Source: CAG-611 sp964487215
GTDB lineage: Bacteria > Bacillota_I > Bacilli_A > RF39 > UBA660
NCBI GenBank assembly: GCA_964487215.1
Contig: CAZAPU010000013.1
Span: 1 to 17,123, forward strand
Reading direction: 5' to 3'
DNA: 17,123 nt
Below the pieces are notes generated by a model. That model saw only the letters and a list, made by a program, of their open reading frames with translations. It was not told where the DNA came from and did no database searches. Position numbers and translations under genes: made by a program. Below, one piece after another: positions 14,434-17,123 of the stretch (positions within the stretch are counted from its first letter, which is position 1; the number at the start of each line of letters is the position of its first letter).

Positions 14434-14649
14434 ATGGCTGAATTTTATAGAAAAAAGAAAAAAATATGCTACATGTGTACAGGAAAAGAAATCAATTATA
14501 AAGATGTAGATATTTTAAAAAAATATATAAATGATAAAGGTAAGATTTTACCTAGAAGAGTAACAGGAGCTTGTGCTAAACATCAAAGATATATAGCAGA
14601 ACAAATTAAAAGAGCTCGTGCAATTGCTTTATTACCATTTACAAAATAA
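14434..14649 (+). CDS. rpsR: Small-subunit ribosomal protein S18
   Basis: S18 pairs with S6 on the 30S platform, and the S6-S18 pair is the likely ligand of the rpsF leader. The 71 residues include the family core KDVDILKKYINDKGKILPRRVTGACAKHQR and IKRARAIALLPF. Cys12 and Cys15 (CYMC) with Cys47 and His50 (CAKH) form a CxxC...CxxH set that could bind zinc, the so-called C+ version of S18. RBS aaagaaagg. Last gene of the operon, followed at once by a terminator. Confidence 0.97.
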   Translation: MAEFYRKKKKICYMCTGKEINYKDVDILKKYINDKGKILPRRVTGACAKHQRYIAEQIKRARAIALLPFTK

Positions 14650-14651
14650 TT

Positions 14652-14674
14652 AAAGTACTTTAAGTACTTTTTTT
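14652..14674 (+). terminator. Rho-independent terminator after rpsR
   Basis: The arms aaagtac (14652-14658) and gtacttt (14664-14670) pair around a tttaa loop, followed by a T run to 14674. Confidence 0.85.
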
Positions 14675-14681
14675 GTTTATA

Positions 14682-14690
14682 TGATATAAT
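14682..14690 (+). promoter_or_regulatory. Extended -10 promoter for rsmA
   Basis: TGA precedes tataat (14685-14690), an extended -10 without a recognisable -35, since that position falls in the terminator hairpin. A start near 14697 would place the ggagga RBS (14697-14702) at the very 5' end of the mRNA. Confidence 0.55.
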
Positions 14691-14707
14691 TTTGTTGGAG
14701 GAAGTAT

Positions 14708-15499
14708 ATGGATTTTAAATTTAAAAAAAAATATGGTCAAAACTTTTTAATAGATAAAAATATTACAAATAAGATAGCAATAATTATTAATGATAAAGAT
14801 GATAGTTTAGTAATAGAAATTGGTCCTGGTGATGGAAGATTAACAAAAGAATTATGTAAGAATTTTACTAATGTATTGTGTTATGAAATAGATAATGAAT
14901 TAGAACCATTATTAAATAATAATTTAAAGCAATATAATAATAAGAAAATAATTTTTTGTGATTTTCTTAAAAGAGATATTTTAAATGATATTAAGGAGTA
15001 TAAGTATAAAAAATTATATGTAATTGCAAATTTACCATATTATATAACAACACCAATTATTGAAAAGATTATTGATTCAAATATATTAATAGATCAAATG
15101 GTATTTATGGTACAAAAAGAGGTTGGGGATAGATTTGTTGCTAAACCCAATAGTAGGGATTACAATTCATTAACAATTTACTTAAATTATTATTTTGATA
15201 TTAAAAAAGAATTTATTGTTAATAGAAACAGTTTTATGCCTAAGCCTAATGTTGATAGTATTGTAGTATCATTTAAAAGTAAAGAAAATAAAAACATATT
15301 AATTAATGAAACATTGTTTTTCAAATTAGTGAGAGATAGTTTTAAATTTAAAAGAAAAAATATCCGAAATAATTTAAAAGAATATGATTTAAATATAATA
15401 GAAAATATATTAAAAAAATATAATTTTGATTTAACAGTTAGAGCAGAACAATTAAGTTTAGAAATATTTTGTGATTTAGCAAATAATTTAAGTAAATAA
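14708..15499 (+). CDS. rsmA: 16S rRNA (adenine1518/1519-N6)-dimethyltransferase
   Basis: RsmA (KsgA) dimethylates two adjacent adenines in the helix 45 loop of 16S rRNA late in 30S assembly, using S-adenosylmethionine. The 263 residues contain KKYGQNFLIDKNI at the N terminus, the SAM-binding loop VIEIGPGDGRLTKEL, the acidic YEID, and the catalytic ANLPYYITTPII. The C-terminal helical domain has SFKFKRKNIRNNLKEY, typical of the family. The RBS ggagga is 5 bases before ATG. Gene order rsmA-yabG-veg is that of Bacillus. Loss of this enzyme gives kasugamycin resistance in other bacteria. Confidence 0.96.
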   Translation: MDFKFKKKYGQNFLIDKNITNKIAIIINDKDDSLVIEIGPGDGRLTKELCKNFTNVLCYEIDNELEPLLNNNLKQYNNKKIIFCDFLKRDILNDIKEYKYKKLYVIANLPYYITTPIIEKIIDSNILIDQMVFMVQKEVGDRFVAKPNSRDYNSLTIYLNYYFDIKKEFIVNRNSFMPKPNVDSIVVSFKSKENKNILINETLFFKLVRDSFKFKRKNIRNNLKEYDLNIIENILKKYNFDLTVRAEQLSLEIFCDLANNLSK

Positions 15500-15501
15500 A
15501 G

Positions 15502-15509
15502 CATATAAT
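15502..15509 (+). promoter_or_regulatory. Possible -10 element for yabG
   Basis: CATATAAT (15502-15509) lies 18 bases before the yabG ATG. It fits a SigA -10 (tataat) and also 7 of 8 bases of the SigE-type -10 CATACANT. No convincing -35 element is seen, so the call is tentative. Confidence 0.3.
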
Positions 15510-15527
15510 TCTTTGGAGATGATTTAT

Positions 15528-16319
15528 ATGCTTTTTAATATTGGAGATTTAGTAACTAGAACTTCACATAATAATGATACAATATTTAAAATTATTGAAA
15601 TTAAAGATAATATAGCTATATTAAAAGGGGTAAATATAAGACTGATAGCAGATTCTTCTATAGATGATTTAATTCATTGTGAAACTTGTGAGAAAGATAT
15701 TACAAAAGATGATGATAAATTACTAGAGAGGATGAATGATTTAAATAATTTAGATAGAGATGAATATTTTTATTTACCAGGGAAAGTATTACATATAGAT
15801 GCTGATAAAGAGTATTTAGATAGATGTATGGACTTCTATAAAGAAATGAATGTTCTTTCATATGGTTTAGTGGAAAAAGAAGCTGATATTTCTTATAAAA
15901 TAGAAAACTATCTAGCACAAATAAAACCAGATATTTTAGTTATCACAGGTCATGATGCTTACTATGAAAAATTGGGTAATTATAATGACTCAAATAATTA
16001 TAAAAATAGTTTAAATTTTATTAATGCTGTTAAAACAGCTAGAAAATATGAAAAAGATCATGAAAAGTTAATAATAATAGCAGGAGCTTGTCAATCAAAT
16101 TATGAAGAACTAATAAAAGCTGGATCTAATTTTGCTAGTAGTCCTAAAAGAATAAACATTCATGCATTAGATCCTGCCATTATTGCTAGTAGTGTTAGTT
16201 TATCAAATAAAAATAAACCAATTGATTTAATAAAGATTTTAGATAAAACTAAATATGGAACAGATGGAATAGGTGGAATTATTACTAATGGTACAATGTA
16301 TGTAGGATATCCACGATGA
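15528..16319 (+). CDS. yabG: Sporulation-specific coat protease YabG
   Basis: In Bacillus and Clostridioides YabG is made late in sporulation and cleaves spore coat and cortex-related proteins. The 263 residues (Bacillus about 290) begin FNIGDLVTRTSHNNDTIFKI, a small beta-barrel-like domain. A CETC pair follows, then GKVLHIDADKEYLDRCMDFY and the proteolytic region. Candidate catalytic residues are H142 in ITGHDAYY and C188 in IAGACQSNYEELIKAGSNFASSP, a His-Cys pair that I infer from position and conservation. HALDPAII and TNGTMYVGYP close the protein. ATG 15528 is chosen because ggaga (15515-15519) precedes it; in-frame TTG 15513 and ATG 15519 lie on or before that RBS. Its stop overlaps the veg start by 4 bases. 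Base composition matches the neighbours. Confidence 0.9.
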   Translation: MLFNIGDLVTRTSHNNDTIFKIIEIKDNIAILKGVNIRLIADSSIDDLIHCETCEKDITKDDDKLLERMNDLNNLDRDEYFYLPGKVLHIDADKEYLDRCMDFYKEMNVLSYGLVEKEADISYKIENYLAQIKPDILVITGHDAYYEKLGNYNDSNNYKNSLNFINAVKTARKYEKDHEKLIIIAGACQSNYEELIKAGSNFASSPKRINIHALDPAIIASSVSLSNKNKPIDLIKILDKTKYGTDGIGGIITNGTMYVGYPR

Positions 16320-16531
16320 ATATTGAAAAAATAAAGCAATTGATAACTAATAATATAAATAAAGAAGTTAAATTAAAATTTAATGGAAATAGAAATCAAG
16401 TAGAAGAATTTTCTGGAATAATAACAAGTGCATATAAATGTATATTTTTAATTAAAACGAATAATAATGATTTAGTTAGATCATTTACTTATACAGATAT
16501 ATTAATTGGTAATTTAGAAATAAAAGTATAA
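16316..16531 (+). CDS. veg: Veg family protein
   Basis: This 71-residue small protein of the Veg family (PF06257, formerly DUF1021) has a beta-rich core: KEVKLKFNGNRNQVEEFSGI, then ITSAYKCIFLIKT, and RSFTYTDILIGNLEI, matching the G.R...E..G.I...Y...F and R..SY.D.L pattern of Bacillus Veg (86 residues). In Bacillus, Veg influences biofilm gene expression and lies between yabG and sspF; the molecular role is not settled. ATG overlaps the yabG stop (ATGA), so the two are translationally coupled. It is shorter than the Bacillus protein mainly at the N terminus. Confidence 0.9.
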   Translation: MNIEKIKQLITNNINKEVKLKFNGNRNQVEEFSGIITSAYKCIFLIKTNNNDLVRSFTYTDILIGNLEIKV

Positions 16532-16549
16532 AAAAATATACTTTTTATT
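16522..16549 (+). terminator. Rho-independent terminator overlapping the veg stop codon
   Basis: The arms aaaagtata (16522-16530) and tatactttt (16537-16545) pair perfectly with an aaaaaa loop, and a T-rich tail follows. The left arm contains the end of veg. Confidence 0.8.
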
Positions 16550-16604
16550 GTATTAAAAAATAATTTTATTTTAATTTTACTTATGAAAACACATAATTAG
16601 TCAT

Positions 16605-16633
16605 TTGCATTATGTTTTTTATTTATTTATATT
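16605..16633 (+). promoter_or_regulatory. SigA-type promoter for the DUF1016 gene
   Basis: The -35 is ttgcat (16605-16610) and the -10 is tatatt (16628-16633), with a 17-base spacer. The predicted start is near 16640. RBS aaaggagaa (16642-16650) precedes the ATG at 16654. Confidence 0.55.
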
Positions 16634-16653
16634 ACTTAATCAAAGGAGAAAGT

Positions 16654-17123
16654 ATGGAATATTTAAATGAAATAAAAAATGTAATAGAAAAGAATATAGT
16701 TAATCAAAGGAAATATGACTATTATAAAAATAGTTCATTAGTTAATACTTATTTTGAAGTAGGAAAATTGTTAGTAGAAGCACAAGGAGGAAGAGAAAGA
16801 AGTAAGTATGGAGATAATTTAATAAAGAATTGGAGTATTGAATTAACAAGTCTTTATGGTAAGGGATATGATGTATCAAATTTAAAAAGAATGAGACAAT
16901 TTTATATAGTTTTTGAAAAAGGTGGGCCACTGGCCCACCAATTGAGTTGGACAAATATTTATAAATTATTATCAATAAAAGATGAAAATAAAAGGAATTA
17001 TTATATAAATATGTGTATTAAACAAAACTTAAGTAAAAGAGAGTTAATATCATTAATAAAAAACAATACATATGAAAGATTAAGTTATAAAGATAAAGAG
17101 AATATCAATATTATAGCTAATGA
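16654..17123 (+). CDS. DUF1016/YhcG-family PDDEXK nuclease, N-terminal part (runs off window)
   Basis: The frame is open from ATG 16654 to the window edge, giving 156 residues with no stop. The sequence matches the N-terminal domain of DUF1016 proteins (PF17761): an early helix, VNTYFEVGKLLVEAQGG, then RSKYGDNLIKNWSIELTSLYGKGYDVSNLKRMRQFY, and LSWTNIYKLLSIKDENKRNYYI with LSKRELISLIKNNTYERL. In the full protein a PDDEXK nuclease-like domain follows, but it lies outside the window. Family members occur in variable gene sets, often near restriction-modification and other defence genes, and their role is not well established. A GC-rich palindrome at 16921-16939 codes for the GGPLAH before the conserved QLSW. 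It has its own promoter after a terminator, so it is independent of veg. Confidence 0.85.
   Translation, partial: MEYLNEIKNVIEKNIVNQRKYDYYKNSSLVNTYFEVGKLLVEAQGGRERSKYGDNLIKNWSIELTSLYGKGYDVSNLKRMRQFYIVFEKGGPLAHQLSWTNIYKLLSIKDENKRNYYINMCIKQNLSKRELISLIKNNTYERLSYKDKENINIIAN
16921..16939. repeat. Perfect 9-bp GC-rich inverted repeat inside the DUF1016 gene
   Basis: Arms ggtgggcca (16921-16929) and tggcccacc (16931-16939) are exact reverse complements with one base between them. It is the most GC-rich stretch near this end of the window and stands in a strongly AT-rich gene. It is in frame and does not disrupt coding. Confidence 0.9.

Overview
The window is strongly AT-rich. It reads as chromosomal DNA from an uncultured low-GC Bacilli/Firmicutes lineage, probably one of the small-genome gut groups near the Mollicutes and Erysipelotrichia (RF39-like). 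This placement is an inference from base composition, codon use and gene order; no rRNA is present. UGA is a true stop codon, because release factor 2 is present and its own programmed frameshift site depends on UGA. A 10-N gap next to a short piece of foreign pyruvate kinase gene shows that this is a draft, probably metagenomic, assembly.

Left part (1-3300): the C-terminal end of an alpha/beta-hydrolase esterase, then a 957-residue membrane-anchored surface protein with two tandem glycine-rich domains of the ALK/LTK type. Middle part (3417-9131): prfB (RF2, read through a +1 frameshift), two tandem YitT-family membrane proteins, then ftsE, ftsX and a secreted M23 peptidase with a coiled coil. 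The last three form a tightly overlapping unit expected to drive septal or lateral peptidoglycan hydrolysis. The prfB to ftsEX linkage also occurs in Bacillus.

Right-middle part (9187-13490): cysS, mrnC (Mini-III RNase), rlmB and a SigH-like sigma factor follow the Bacillus order cysS-mrnC-rlmB-yacP-sigH with yacP missing. Two unrecognised overlapping genes come next, where Bacillus has rpmG-secE-nusG. Right part (13491-16545): an rpsF-ssb-rpsR operon behind a recognisable S6:S18-type autoregulatory leader, with ssb corrupted by the misassembly; then rsmA (ksgA), yabG and veg in Bacillus order. Presence of yabG and a sigH-like gene hints at sporulation ancestry or capacity. The window ends inside a DUF1016/YhcG-type nuclease gene, which marks a change to accessory content and carries a conspicuous GC-rich palindrome.

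Transcription signals are compact. Rho-independent hairpins end most units. In two places (near 351 and 9111) the -35 box of the next promoter lies in the loop of the preceding terminator. I saw no tRNA, rRNA, CRISPR array or insertion sequence.
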